Assembly: GCF_030036535.1 (NCBI RefSeq)
Contig: NZ_CP080388.1
Span: 1,545,001 to 1,609,000, forward strand
Direction of reading: 5' to 3'
Origin: Agrobacterium cucumeris
Lineage (GTDB): Bacteria; Pseudomonadota; Alphaproteobacteria; Rhizobiales; Rhizobiaceae
DNA length: 64,000 bases
This document shows, piece after piece, positions 12,658 to 21,959 of this stretch. How positions within the stretch are numbered: position 1 is the stretch's first letter; each line of letters starts with the position of its first letter. The position numbers and the translations under genes were made by a program. The notes under the pieces were generated by a model. It was not told the origin of the DNA, did not search any database, and saw only the letters and a list, made by a program, of their open reading frames with translations.

Positions 12658-13440
12658 ATGCTGGCGTCAGGACACACGAAAGCCACGACGTATCTTGTCA
12701 TGCTGATGTGGCTCGTTCTTCATGGAGAAACGGCAACCGCAAAACCGCTTCGCAATGGTTCGGGGTGCGTCGTCCTCGTGCATGGCCTCGCCCGCGGCGC
12801 CGGTTCTTTCTGGCTGATCGATAAGGCGCTGAGCCGGCAGGGCTATCAAGTGGTAAGCGCCGAATATCCCTCAACGACAGCAAAGGTTTCAGAACTGGTG
12901 GGCTACATAGGCCTCGCGGTAGAACGCTGCAGCGCACAACCCGTGCATTTCGTCACACACTCACTCGGCGGCATTCTCATTCGTTACTGGCTGGCACAAA
13001 GGCCAGCCTTCGAATCTCTTGGCAGGGTGGTGATGCTTGCCCCGCCCAACCACGGCTCCGAGATCGTCGATGTGTTCGGCGATTTTCCGCCTTTCGACTG
13101 GATCAACGGTCCGGCCGGACAGGAGCTCGGCACCGGAGCGGGTGCAATCTCGCGTATTCTCCCATCACCTGATTATCCGGTCGGGATTATTGCCGGTGAC
13201 CTTTCCATCAATCCGCTGTTCAACTCGATTTTACCCGGCCCAAACGATGGGAAGGTGACGGTTGAATCCACCCGGCTCAGTGGCGCGGCAGATCATCTCG
13301 TCGTGCACGCAACGCACACCTTCATGACCTACAATCCAATCGTCGTCATGGAGACGATCGGTTTCCTGGAAAGAGGATCGTTCCGGCACGGACTGTCATT
13401 CATCACCGCGTCGCAGGAACTAGGATCGATCTTTGAATGA
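12658..13440 (+). CDS. Secreted alpha/beta hydrolase, triacylglycerol-lipase-like
   Basis: A 260-aa protein with an N-terminal hydrophobic signal segment (residues 8-24, likely cut near ETATA). It has a lipase/PGAP1-like alpha/beta fold: oxyanion motif VLVHGLARG, nucleophile elbow THSLGGI with catalytic Ser, [10 protein letters not shown] after strand 6, and a candidate catalytic His in HATHTFM near residue 220. The reaction is probably ester or amide hydrolysis at the envelope. ATG at 12658 has GGAG eight bases upstream. It follows SLC13 paralog B by 118 bases on the same strand. Confidence 0.82.
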   Translation: MLASGHTKATTYLVMLMWLVLHGETATAKPLRNGSGCVVLVHGLARGAGSFWLIDKALSRQGYQVVSAEYPSTTAKVSELVGYIGLAVERCSAQPVHFVTHSLGGILIRYWLAQRPAFESLGRVVMLAPPNHGSEIVDVFGDFPPFDWINGPAGQELGTGAGAISRILPSPDYPVGIIAGDLSINPLFNSILPGPNDGKVTVESTRLSGAADHLVVHATHTFMTYNPIVVMETIGFLERGSFRHGLSFITASQELGSIFE

Positions 13441-13680
13441 AACAGGCGTAGTCCCGCTGCCATATTTGCTGCTTTGCAACACGTTTGCCGCGAAGCGGAA
13501 GTTTTTGCATCTTTTCTTTACAGACCTTGAATTGTAATAATAACATTCACTTGCGCTTAACCTTCGGCACACGGTCAACATTGTGCTTCGTTAAAAATCG
13601 GCTTCCTATCACGATGCACCAGCGCAGCGTCGATGCTGGTTACTTCATGTTTTTTCACTCTGGGTTCAAGGAGAGATATC

Positions 13681-14745
13681 ATGAATGCACGGGTAGAATG
13701 TGGGCAGATGTCATCCGCCGAATTTGTGGATGATCCGCTGAGAAGCACGGTAGAATGTGACACGGCCGGCGTCAGCGCGCTTGAACGCTTCGAGTTTTTC
13801 CGGAACTGGCATTCGGATATCATCGATGTCGGCCTTGCGGAGGGAGAAACCGCCACCTTTGAAGCCAGCGAGAAAATCTGGCAGATCGCCGATATTGCGT
13901 TTGCCGTAATCGATACCTCCCCCGGCCATCTGCTCCGCTGGGAGCACAAGAAAAAGCCAGCTGTCGACAATTGGGTTGTGACAGTCAGAAACAGTGAGGC
14001 ATCCGGCCCGAAGGACGGATCACCACGGCGACGGCTTCGCATGGCCAATCTTGCCGCGCCGGGTGACTTCGAGAGCAAAGGACGGCTGATTGCACTGTTC
14101 TTTCCCTACGGCGCGGTTGACGCACCTCTCCACCCGGAGATCGCTGAAAATTCTGTCGAATTTCTTGCCGATTATCTCATCCTGCTCCATCAAAATCTTG
14201 TTCACCTCAAACAAAGCAGTGTCTCCAGGGTCGCCGAAGCCACCACCCACATGCTGGCAGCCGTGCTTTTGCCATCGCACGAAAAACTCGTTCAGGCACA
14301 GGCGCCAATCGACGCCGTGGTTACGACCCGAGCCATTCGCGCGATAGGCATCCAGATTGCTGATCCGGATCTGAGCCCCGAGCATCTTTGCAAAAGCGTT
14401 GGCGTCTCTCGTTCACGCCTTTACCGGATTTTTGAGCCGGCTGGAGGAATCTCCAACTACATTCGCCGCAAACGCCTGTTGGAAACATATCGCGCGCTCG
14501 CAGATACGACCAACGTGAACTCCATTTCACAAATTGCCGAGAATGTCGGGTTTACGGACCCATCCAGCTATAGCCGTATGTTCAAACGCGAGTTCGGACT
14601 TTCACCGAAAGAAGTCAGAGCTCTTGGTTGGCAGGGAATCCGCCATCCACTGGCCTTTAGCTGCAACCACATGGATACCGGCGCCGCCACGTTGAACACC
14701 TTGCTCATCAGCAATGCGCTTGGCTTGTCGGACGCCAGCGCGTGA
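13681..14745 (+). CDS. AraC-family regulator 1
   Basis: A 354-aa transcription regulator with a C-terminal AraC/XylS double helix-turn-helix (about residues 240-335). Visible parts are LCKSVGVSRSRLYRIFEPAGGISNYIRRKRLLE, quoted here by its ends only, and IAENVGFTDPSSYSRMFKREFG. The N-terminal half resembles the AraC-binding-like domain (COG: helix-turn-helix with cupin-like sensor) and shares WQIADIAF-type blocks with regulator 2. ATG at 13681 follows AAGGAGA. It is the upstream member of a tandem pair that precedes an RND pump, so control of efflux is the likely job. The ligand is unknown. Confidence 0.88.
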   Translation: MNARVECGQMSSAEFVDDPLRSTVECDTAGVSALERFEFFRNWHSDIIDVGLAEGETATFEASEKIWQIADIAFAVIDTSPGHLLRWEHKKKPAVDNWVVTVRNSEASGPKDGSPRRRLRMANLAAPGDFESKGRLIALFFPYGAVDAPLHPEIAENSVEFLADYLILLHQNLVHLKQSSVSRVAEATTHMLAAVLLPSHEKLVQAQAPIDAVVTTRAIRAIGIQIADPDLSPEHLCKSVGVSRSRLYRIFEPAGGISNYIRRKRLLETYRALADTTNVNSISQIAENVGFTDPSSYSRMFKREFGLSPKEVRALGWQGIRHPLAFSCNHMDTGAATLNTLLISNALGLSDASA

Positions 14746-14788
14746 AAAAATCGCAGTTTGCATGCTTCGGGCGCCGCCGAACGAGAAA

Positions 14789-14828
14789 GGGACATCCTGC
14801 ACATAATTGGGATTAACTGCATATATTC
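14789..14828. promoter_or_regulatory. Candidate AraC operator: two 20-bp direct repeats
   Basis: Two head-to-tail 20-bp units: GGGACATCCTGCACATAATT (14789-14808) and GGGATTAACTGCATATATTC (14809-14828), 13 of 20 bases alike. The same unit in reverse orientation occurs twice before the RND genes at 16165-16204. AraC proteins bind direct repeats spaced by about two helical turns. This copy lies upstream of AraC regulator 2, so autoregulation is inferred. Confidence 0.65.
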
Positions 14829-14830
14829 AA

Positions 14831-14846
14831 ATTCACTAATGTGAAT
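14831..14846. promoter_or_regulatory. Palindrome before AraC regulator 2
   Basis: ATTCACTAATGTGAAT: six-base arms in perfect inversion around TAAT. It starts two bases after the AraC-type direct repeats. A homodimeric regulator other than AraC could bind here. No assignment. Confidence 0.45.
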
Positions 14847-15061
14847 AAAGTCGGCCATAACGTTTGTCCTCGACCATCCAATTCCAGCCCTTAAGCTTTT
14901 GCTTGAGTTCAGTTTTTATATAACGGTTGTCCTCAAGAGTTGTGTCCGGCCTTTTGTTGCTGGTGAGGTGGCCTTCTGGCAGGCTCGTAAAAAACATGCG
15001 GCTTTCTGGATATCTCCCGGTTGCGATCGGCCTTACGCGCTCAAACAGTAGAGTGCCCCTA

Positions 15062-16126
15062 ATGCAGCACCACGCTGATATTGCCGAAGAGAACGATGGC
15101 CAGGCCCGCCTGAACAGCATCATTGACATCGATACCCGCGAAGCGCCGCCTGCCGAACAGTTCGATCTCTATCGGTCCTGGAACTCAAATCTGGGTGATG
15201 TCACGTTATTACGGGAAAAATTCGAGGCATTTGCGGTGCGCCAGAGGGTATGGCAACTGGGCAACCTCGCGCTGCTGTCACTGGAATATCCCCGCACCGG
15301 CTATCGGCGGAGATGGAATAACAAGAAAGTGCCGGTCTTCGACCACTGGGTGTTAAGTATTCCGCTGACCCTGTTGCCGGACGGCCTGCTGAACCACAGT
15401 GGGCAATTCCACTGGCATTGCCTTTCTTCGCCATACGAGGCGGAAGGCGAAGATGACGGGACGATTGCTCTCATCCTGCCGCGTGATTTTGCGTTCTCGC
15501 AGCCCTATGATCTCGCTATCCGGCCAGAAATGTCCGCGCTGATTATCGACTACATCCAGCTGCTGCATCATTCGCTCCCCGGTCGTGTGGAGCGGGATGC
15601 CGAACATATGGCCGTCGCGACAACCTCCTTGCTGTCGGCCTGCATCACGCCGACACGCGACCGTGTGTTCGAAGCGGATGGACCAATCAATGCCGTGATC
15701 ATGATGCGCGCGAAAAAACTTATCGCCACACAGCTGGCAATGCGCGACCTTTCTCCCGAAAAATTGTGCCGCGACCTCAATGTCTCACGGTCCAGGCTCT
15801 ATCGGATTTTCGAGACCAGTGGCGGTATTTCCAACTACATCCGCCGCCAGCGTCTTTTACGGACCAGGGACATTCTGACCAATGAAAATGACAGGCGGTC
15901 CATCTCCGTAATCGCCGAAGAGTGGGGGTTTACAGACCCATCGACGTATAGCCGCACGTTTCGACGTGAGTTTGGTGTCACACCCAAGGAGGCACGCGAA
16001 GCAGGACGGCTTCGCCCAAAACGGTCGTCGTTTCTGTCCGCAGAACCCTATGGAGAAGAAGGGCCGCCTCTTTACGCTATGTGGGCAAACTGCCGTGTTC
16101 CACAATATCAATGGTCGTCGGTGTGA
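15062..16126 (+). CDS. AraC-family regulator 2
   Basis: A 354-aa paralog of regulator 1. Both have the same two-domain plan and nearly the same DNA-reading helices (SRSRLYRIFE, GGISNYIRR, WGFTDPSTYSRTFRREFG). ATG at 15062 is chosen because it gives the same length and the same start of homology as regulator 1. The ribosome site is weak, and the frame stays open back to 14927. Direct repeats of one operator type flank the gene on both sides (14789-14828 and 16165-16204), so it may control its own promoter and the pump downstream. The C-terminal tail after the HTH is about 40 residues of unconserved sequence. Confidence 0.82.
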   Translation: MQHHADIAEENDGQARLNSIIDIDTREAPPAEQFDLYRSWNSNLGDVTLLREKFEAFAVRQRVWQLGNLALLSLEYPRTGYRRRWNNKKVPVFDHWVLSIPLTLLPDGLLNHSGQFHWHCLSSPYEAEGEDDGTIALILPRDFAFSQPYDLAIRPEMSALIIDYIQLLHHSLPGRVERDAEHMAVATTSLLSACITPTRDRVFEADGPINAVIMMRAKKLIATQLAMRDLSPEKLCRDLNVSRSRLYRIFETSGGISNYIRRQRLLRTRDILTNENDRRSISVIAEEWGFTDPSTYSRTFRREFGVTPKEAREAGRLRPKRSSFLSAEPYGEEGPPLYAMWANCRVPQYQWSSV

Positions 16127-16164
16127 GAGGTTACAGCAAGCAATCGAAGGTCACCGGTCAAACA

Positions 16165-16204
16165 GTCTTGTGCAGTTTATCCCGGTCTTGTGCACAGTAT
16201 CCCT
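16165..16204. promoter_or_regulatory. Candidate AraC operator upstream of RND genes
   Basis: Two 20-bp tandem units: GTCTTGTGCAGTTTATCCCG (16165-16184) and GTCTTGTGCACAGTATCCCT (16185-16204), 16 of 20 identical. The reverse complement, GGGATAAACTGCACA, matches the unit at 14809 (GGGATTAACTGCATA) in 13 of 15 bases. It lies 168 bases before the efflux adaptor start and just after the AraC gene. Binding by an adjacent AraC protein is inferred. Confidence 0.7.
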
Positions 16205-16371
16205 ATTTAGCTAAATGGCTGCAAAATCCGTACTTTAACAGGATTTTTCGCTTCCCGACCCGCGCTTTACAGAAATATGCTCTGGCTGCCGACCTCGGAG
16301 CAGGACGATAGCAAGCACGCTCGCATTTGCCGTATCTGCCCTGGCCACTAACGCTTTCCGGAGGGTAACGC

Positions 16372-17508
16372 ATGGGAATTACCGACAGGTTTTCTAAAGT
16401 TCTCCTCGCCTCCATGATCGCGGCCTCAGTTGGCATGACGGTTCCGGCACGTGCGCAGGACGCGCCCAAAGTCGCAACGATGAAGGTCGCCGTGGATGAT
16501 GTTTCTCCGGAATACGAGTTTGTGGGACGCATTGAGGCATTGAATGCCGTCGACATCCGCTCGAGGATAGATGGCTTCATTGATGCAAGGTCATTCGAAG
16601 AGGGGGCCGAAGTCGAAGAAGGCCAGGAACTTTTCAGAATTGACAGCCGGGCTCTTGAGATCGCGCTTTCCGATGCGCGAGCCAATCTTACCCGCGCAAA
16701 TGCGACCCTTCTCGATGCCGAACGGCAGCTTGCGCGCAATCAATCCCTGAACCAGAGCGTCGCGCGCGCAACCGTGGAACAGAGCGAAACGGCACGTGAC
16801 ACTGCGTCAGCAAGTGCGCAGTCGGCAGAAGCGGCCGTGAAGCAAGCCGAGCTCAATCTCAGCTACAGCCATATTACCTCGCCCCTGAAGGGACGGATTG
16901 GAACAGCTGCGTTTTCCGTCGGCAGTTACGTGACGCCGTCATCAGCGGCGCTGGCGCGTGTCGTTCAGCTTGACCCCGTCCGGGTGGTTTTTTCCGTCAG
17001 CGATCGTGCATTGCTGGATTTGCGCGAAGCGGCAGGCGGGGCGAGCAAGGATGAACTTGCCCTTCGCTATCATACGCGCCTGAGGCTCTCCAATGGCCAG
17101 ATCTATCCCCAGACTGTACCGGTCACGTTCCTCGGCAGCGAAGTCGATGAGGGAACAGGGACGCTGCCGATCCGCTCCGTTTTCCCCAACAGCGATTTCC
17201 TGCTGATCCCCGGTCAGTTCGTAACGGTGGTCGTCTCGGAAAACACACGGTTGGAGCGCCCGACTGTGCCGCTTGGCGCCGTACAGCAGGACCGGGAAGG
17301 ACGTTACGTCATGTTGGTGACGGCGGATAAAAAGGCCACTCAACGCCGGATCACCGTGTCCGAGCAACGAAACGGAGCCTGGATCGTCGAGAGTGGTCTG
17401 GAGGGAGGTGAAGACGTCATCATTGAAGGTCTCCAGAACGTCACTGAAGGGTCCGTTGTCGACATCATCGCAGACAAGACGTCATCTCAGCCAGTGGTGC
17501 CAAAATGA
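16372..17508 (+). CDS. RND efflux periplasmic adaptor (BepF/AcrA-like)
   Basis: Membrane-fusion protein (378 aa) linking an inner-membrane RND pump to an outer-membrane channel. Signal peptide residues 1-28 (PARAQ). Lipoyl/barrel-sandwich halves flank an alpha-helical hairpin at about 95-165 ([19 protein letters not shown], then the heptad-like [17 protein letters not shown]). The conserved [10 protein letters not shown] segment and beta-barrel follow. Cleavage after AQ would leave no lipidation Cys, so it is soluble or anchored by its N-terminus. GGAGGG precedes the ATG. It overlaps the pump gene by four bases (ATGA). Brucella BepF is the nearest family I recall. Confidence 0.92.
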   Translation: MGITDRFSKVLLASMIAASVGMTVPARAQDAPKVATMKVAVDDVSPEYEFVGRIEALNAVDIRSRIDGFIDARSFEEGAEVEEGQELFRIDSRALEIALSDARANLTRANATLLDAERQLARNQSLNQSVARATVEQSETARDTASASAQSAEAAVKQAELNLSYSHITSPLKGRIGTAAFSVGSYVTPSSAALARVVQLDPVRVVFSVSDRALLDLREAAGGASKDELALRYHTRLRLSNGQIYPQTVPVTFLGSEVDEGTGTLPIRSVFPNSDFLLIPGQFVTVVVSENTRLERPTVPLGAVQQDREGRYVMLVTADKKATQRRITVSEQRNGAWIVESGLEGGEDVIIEGLQNVTEGSVVDIIADKTSSQPVVPK

Positions 17509-20500
17509 ACATTTCCGCCCCATTCATTGGCCGCCCACGTTTCGCGATGGTCATCGCAGTCGTGATGCTCATCGCTGGCACCGTAGCGCTTCTTCAGATC
17601 CCGGTGGCCCAGTTTCCGCAGATCACACCACCTGAAGTCCAGGTGACAGCCAGCTATCCCGGCGCCAGTGCGACCGTGATGACGGACAGCGTTGGCGCTC
17701 CGATCGAAGAGCAGGTCAACGGGGTAGAGGGCATGATGTACATGTCTTCGTCGAGCACCGATAACGGTACCTATTCTCTTACTGTGACCTTCGAGGCCGG
17801 CACTGATCCGGCTATTGCCCAGGTCAATGTCCAGAACCGCCTTGCACTGGCAACGCCCCGCCTACCCGCTGCCGTCACACAGGCCGGCGTGACGGTTCGG
17901 AGTCGCTCGTCAAGCATGCTGCTCGGTTTGGCGATCTATTCACCGAAGGGAACGCAAAGCGAAGTCTTCATCAGCAACTATGCGACGGTAAACATTCGCG
18001 ATGCCCTTGCCCGGCTCCCCGGGGTCGGCGAAGCGAGTGTCTTCGGCCCGACCTACAGCATGCGTATATGGATGATGCCTGACCGGATGGAGGCACTCGG
18101 TATCACCGCTGCGGATCTCACCGCTGCGATCCGAGCGCAGAATGCCCAGGCATCCGCTGGCCAGATCGGCTCGCCACCGGCAATGTCCGGACAGCAGATG
18201 CAGCTTACCGTCATGGCGCGGGGACGCCTCGCCAACGAGGCGGAATTCGGCGATATCATCGTTCGCAGCAACCGTGATGGCGGCGTTGTCCGGCTCCGCG
18301 ACGTCGCGCGCGTGGAACTTGGCGCCCAGTCATATGATACGGCCTCGACCCTCAATGGTCATCCAAGCGCGACCGTCGTCGTCTATCAGTCATCGGATGC
18401 CAATGCACTTGCGGTATCGAATGCAGTGCTCGGCGAACTCGAGAGACTGTCAACGCAGTTCCCCGATGACGTTGCCTATACGATGGTTTTCGACACGACG
18501 TCCTTCGTGCGGGAAACCATCCGCGAAATCTTCGTAACGCTCGCGATTACCTTCGTCCTCGTGGTAGCCGTCGTGTTCGCCTTCCTCCAGGATTGGCGTG
18601 CAACGCTGATCCCGACGCTGACGATCCCGGTTTCGCTGATCGGCGGGTTCGCCGTCCTCTACGTTCTTGGTTATTCTGCCAACACGATCACGCTTTTCGC
18701 AGTCATTCTGGCAATCAGTCTCGTCGTGGACGACGCCATCATCGTCGTTGAAAACGTCCAGCGACTTATGACGGAACGGGCGATAGACATTCGTGCGGCA
18801 ACGCTTGCGACCATGGAGCAGGTCACTGGTCCGATCGTTGCGACCACGCTCGTTCTCGCTGCGCTTTTCGTTCCGGTCGCATTTCTGGCGGGGATCACGG
18901 GGGAACTCTACCGTCAGTTCGCCGTGACGATCCTCGTGACGGTCCTTTTTTCAACAATCAATGCGCTGACATTGAGCCCGGCTCTTTGCGTGCTCATTCT
19001 CAGGCCCGGCCGGGAACACAAGACCGGACTGTTCGGCAAGTTGAACAATGGCCTGGACTCCTCGCGTCGGTTTTATCTGAAGATGTTTTCGCTGTTCGCG
19101 CGACGTTTTGTGCTCGCAGGCGTGCTGTTTGCCGCAGTCCTGTTCGGCATTTTTGGTTTCTACCGAATGCTTCCGACCGGTTTTGTTCCTGCCGAGGACC
19201 AGGGATACCTGTTCATGAACGTGCAGCTTCCCAATGCTGCATCCCTCGAGCGCACCCAGCAGACAATCACGCAGGTAAGTGCGCTGCTGCAGCAAACGCC
19301 GGGGATTGCCAACACGATCGGTATTGCCGGTGTCAGCATGGTTGGTGGTGGTGGTTCAAACAGCGGAATGATCATCTCCGCACTGAAGCCATGGAGTGAA
19401 CGTGGATCCGACCAGAGCGCATTTGCGTTGATCAACCGGCTCCGCCCACAGCTCGCGGCCATTTCCACGGCTTCAATCGTGCCCTTCAATCCCCCGGCAA
19501 TTCCCGGTCTTGGCACGACAGGCGGCTTTGACTTCCGCCTGCAGGCCCAGGCGGGCCAGAGCCAGCAGGAACTGGCCGAGGTCATGCGAAATCTCATTAT
19601 GCAGGCGAACCGGACACCGGGACTTGCCGGCGTTTTCAGTACCTTCTCCGCTGGGGTGCCGCAGCTTTATCTCGATATCGACCGGAAGCGGGCCGAGCTC
19701 TATGGTGTTTCGCCCGCTGCGATTTTCGCGACGTTGCAGGCTCATCTGGGGTCAACATATGTTGACGATTTCAACATTTTCTCGCGTGTGTATCAGGTCC
19801 GGCTGCAGGACGAGGCAGCCTATCGCCAACGTATCGATGACATCCAGCGTCTGAGGGTTCGCAGTCAGTCGGGGGAACTTGTTCCGCTCCAGAGCATGCT
19901 TTCCATCTCGACGGTCTACGGGCCGAGCTCGGTCAATCGTTATAATCTGTTCTCATCAGCCTCGATCAACGGCCAGGCAGCAGCAGGCACAAGCACCGGG
20001 CAAGCCCTGACAATCATGGGTGGACTGGCAAACGAGGCACTGCCTGCCGGTTTCGGGTTCGAGTGGACGGGTCTGGCGCTTCAGGAGCAGCAATCGGGGA
20101 ACGAGACGGTCATTATCCTCATCATGGGCATCGTCTTCACCTATCTTTTCCTCGTCGCGCAATATGAAAGCTGGAGCGTCCCGGTTGCCGTGATGTTGTC
20201 AGTTGCGGTCGCAGTGGTCGGCGCTCTCGGCGCCCTCGTCGTCGGTGGCATCGATCTCAACATCTACGCCCAGATCGGCCTGCTGCTGCTGATCGGGCTT
20301 GCGGCAAAAAATGCGATCCTGATCGTGGAATTCGCCAAGGAACGCCGTGAAGAGGGCATGAGCATTTTCGATGCGGCGTCCGAGGGCACATCCCAGCGCT
20401 TCAGACCTGTCCTGATGACGGCACTCGCCTCCATTCTTGGCGTTGTTCCGCTGGTCATCGCAACCGGTGCCGGTGCAGGCAGTCGCCAGGCAATCGGCTC

Positions 20501-20651
20501 CACGGTGCTCGGCGGCCTGCTGCTCGGTACCGTGCTCGGGCTTGTCGTCATTCCCGTACTTTACCTGGTTGTCCAGGCCGGCCGGGAAAGGCTGAAGGAA
20601 CGGCTCTTCGGGGTCAAACCGGATCCTGTTACCGAGGTAGCCAGCGAATAG
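17505..20651 (+). CDS. RND multidrug efflux pump (HAE1, BepG/AcrB-like)
   Basis: A 1048-aa inner-membrane proton/drug antiporter of the HAE1 family, the usual length. The N-terminus [19 protein letters not shown] leads into TM1. Then come the [11 protein letters not shown] porter start, TM4 with the proton-relay [13 protein letters not shown] (two Asp), and [14 protein letters not shown] containing the TM10 Lys. The two-fold porter repeat is complete. It works with the overlapping adaptor gene. No outer-membrane factor gene is adjacent, so a TolC/BepC-type channel from elsewhere must be used. Substrates are not deducible. A terminator follows at once. Confidence 0.95.
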   Translation: MNISAPFIGRPRFAMVIAVVMLIAGTVALLQIPVAQFPQITPPEVQVTASYPGASATVMTDSVGAPIEEQVNGVEGMMYMSSSSTDNGTYSLTVTFEAGTDPAIAQVNVQNRLALATPRLPAAVTQAGVTVRSRSSSMLLGLAIYSPKGTQSEVFISNYATVNIRDALARLPGVGEASVFGPTYSMRIWMMPDRMEALGITAADLTAAIRAQNAQASAGQIGSPPAMSGQQMQLTVMARGRLANEAEFGDIIVRSNRDGGVVRLRDVARVELGAQSYDTASTLNGHPSATVVVYQSSDANALAVSNAVLGELERLSTQFPDDVAYTMVFDTTSFVRETIREIFVTLAITFVLVVAVVFAFLQDWRATLIPTLTIPVSLIGGFAVLYVLGYSANTITLFAVILAISLVVDDAIIVVENVQRLMTERAIDIRAATLATMEQVTGPIVATTLVLAALFVPVAFLAGITGELYRQFAVTILVTVLFSTINALTLSPALCVLILRPGREHKTGLFGKLNNGLDSSRRFYLKMFSLFARRFVLAGVLFAAVLFGIFGFYRMLPTGFVPAEDQGYLFMNVQLPNAASLERTQQTITQVSALLQQTPGIANTIGIAGVSMVGGGGSNSGMIISALKPWSERGSDQSAFALINRLRPQLAAISTASIVPFNPPAIPGLGTTGGFDFRLQAQAGQSQQELAEVMRNLIMQANRTPGLAGVFSTFSAGVPQLYLDIDRKRAELYGVSPAAIFATLQAHLGSTYVDDFNIFSRVYQVRLQDEAAYRQRIDDIQRLRVRSQSGELVPLQSMLSISTVYGPSSVNRYNLFSSASINGQAAAGTSTGQALTIMGGLANEALPAGFGFEWTGLALQEQQSGNETVIILIMGIVFTYLFLVAQYESWSVPVAVMLSVAVAVVGALGALVVGGIDLNIYAQIGLLLLIGLAAKNAILIVEFAKERREEGMSIFDAASEGTSQRFRPVLMTALASILGVVPLVIATGAGAGSRQAIGSTVLGGLLLGTVLGLVVIPVLYLVVQAGRERLKERLFGVKPDPVTEVASE

Positions 20652-20682
20652 CCGGGAGGTTCCGAGGCTTCAGCCAGACAAT

Positions 20683-20706
20683 AACGGCGCCCTGTGGCGC
20701 CGTTTT
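20683..20706 (+). terminator. Terminator of the RND operon
   Basis: AACGGCGCC (20683-20691), loop CTGT, GGCGCCGTT (20696-20704), followed by TT. A nine-bp stem 32 bases after the pump stop codon. Confidence 0.85.
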
Positions 20707-20841
20707 GTGTCTTGTCCGAGGAGCATGATGGTCGGTGGAAAGCACTGCGGCACAAATCCTGTCCTTCGGCAGGCCGCCGAAAAAATCAGAACAGCCACGT
20801 CGACAAAAACGACAGGTATCCTGTGGACGTCGTTTTGAAGA

Positions 20842-21873
20842 TCAACCCTGGTGTCCGAGATAGCGCGCGCGATTATCTTCCGGTGTAGTGGATTCGGCGG
20901 GTGGGACTGGCACGAGTGCCTTGAATGCACCCTGACCCAGCAGCATAAGCCAGGTTACGAGAACAAAGGTTGACGTCAGGACCGGCATGCCGATCGGCGT
21001 CAGGAAGATGGCAACCGAGGCCCAGAGCCAGCTTGCTATGACAGCGCCAAAAATGGCGTAGAGGAGGCTGCGCCAAGTGAATACCAGAAAAACGCCGCCG
21101 AGCGCCATGGCAGTCAGGGCCGAGTTGTAGCCAAAAAGGCCGTCACGCACCGCCCCCTCCGGTCCTCCATACAAGGCAGCCACCAGCGTGCCGACAATCG
21201 CTCCAAGCAAGCCCATCGCGGCGCAAATGCGGGAGTTCAGGCCAATGGCAATCAGGATGAGATATCCGGAAATCCAGTTGTCCTGGAAAAAAATCTGGCC
21301 GATCGATGTGCCGATCCCTTCGTACCAGGTTGAAAGGACATAAGGCACCGTGTCGGAAAACTGCTCGGGCGAGATGGGTTTGGCCATGGGGCCGGCATCG
21401 ATGGCATCGAATTTCAGAACAGCGAAGAGAAAGAGCCATCCGACAAGGACGAACGGCATCGTCAGCGGCGCCACCTTGTGAGGCGCCAGCAATGCACCAA
21501 TGCTGGCAAGCGCCATTGTGGTGAAGGCGGCAGCACAGATGATGTAGACAACCATCGCGATGGACGGGATGGAGCCGGCCCGAAAATCCTCGCTGGTGAA
21601 GGCAACGAGCGCCAGACCGACCAGTGCGCCATTGAACCCGTAAAGGCCGTCACGCAGCATTCCTCTGTCAGCCCTGAGGATCACCGCCGTCAACGTGCTC
21701 GAGATGACCCCGAGAATGCAGATGACGGCGTAAATCCATGAATTCCAGACAAGTGCGGCCAGGATGACGAGGCCTGACAGCGGGTTGTTCTGAAAGACGA
21801 CCTGCCCGATGCCCCGCAACGACCAGTCCACGAAAGAAAACAGGGGGTGATCCGGAAAATGGTTCAGCTTCAT
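20842..21873 (-). CDS. Urea transporter (UT family)
   Basis: A 343-aa channel-like urea transporter of the UT/Yut family, facing the cytoplasmic membrane. The internal two-fold repeat is plain: GIGQVVFQNNPLSG with GIGQIFFQDNWISG, RDGLYGFNGALVGLAL with RDGLFGYNSALTAMAL, and PLTMPFVLVGWLF with VLTSTFVLVTWLM. Each half forms part of the narrow urea filter. It is the last gene of the urease operon and would supply substrate. Brucella ure-2 carries a comparable ureT. A strong hairpin separates it from ureC, so its dosage may be set independently. Confidence 0.92.
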   Translation of the reverse strand: MKLNHFPDHPLFSFVDWSLRGIGQVVFQNNPLSGLVILAALVWNSWIYAVICILGVISSTLTAVILRADRGMLRDGLYGFNGALVGLALVAFTSEDFRAGSIPSIAMVVYIICAAAFTTMALASIGALLAPHKVAPLTMPFVLVGWLFLFAVLKFDAIDAGPMAKPISPEQFSDTVPYVLSTWYEGIGTSIGQIFFQDNWISGYLILIAIGLNSRICAAMGLLGAIVGTLVAALYGGPEGAVRDGLFGYNSALTAMALGGVFLVFTWRSLLYAIFGAVIASWLWASVAIFLTPIGMPVLTSTFVLVTWLMLLGQGAFKALVPVPPAESTTPEDNRARYLGHQG

Positions 21874-21921
21874 GAATACGTGCTCCTGTCGCGCAGGCTG
21901 GAGGCTTCTGCCCTGTTGTTA

Positions 21922-21953
21922 GAAATACCGGGCGCGTAAACGCCCGGTATTTC
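21922..21953 (-). terminator. Intercistronic hairpin between ureC and urea transporter
   Basis: GAAATACCGGGCG (21922-21934) pairs with CGCCCGGTATTTC (21941-21953) around a six-base loop, a perfect 13-bp stem. On the transcribed minus strand the stem ends in TATTTC without a long T run. It may therefore be a partial terminator or an mRNA-stabilising element rather than a full stop. Confidence 0.6.
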
Positions 21954-21959
21954 CGCTTT

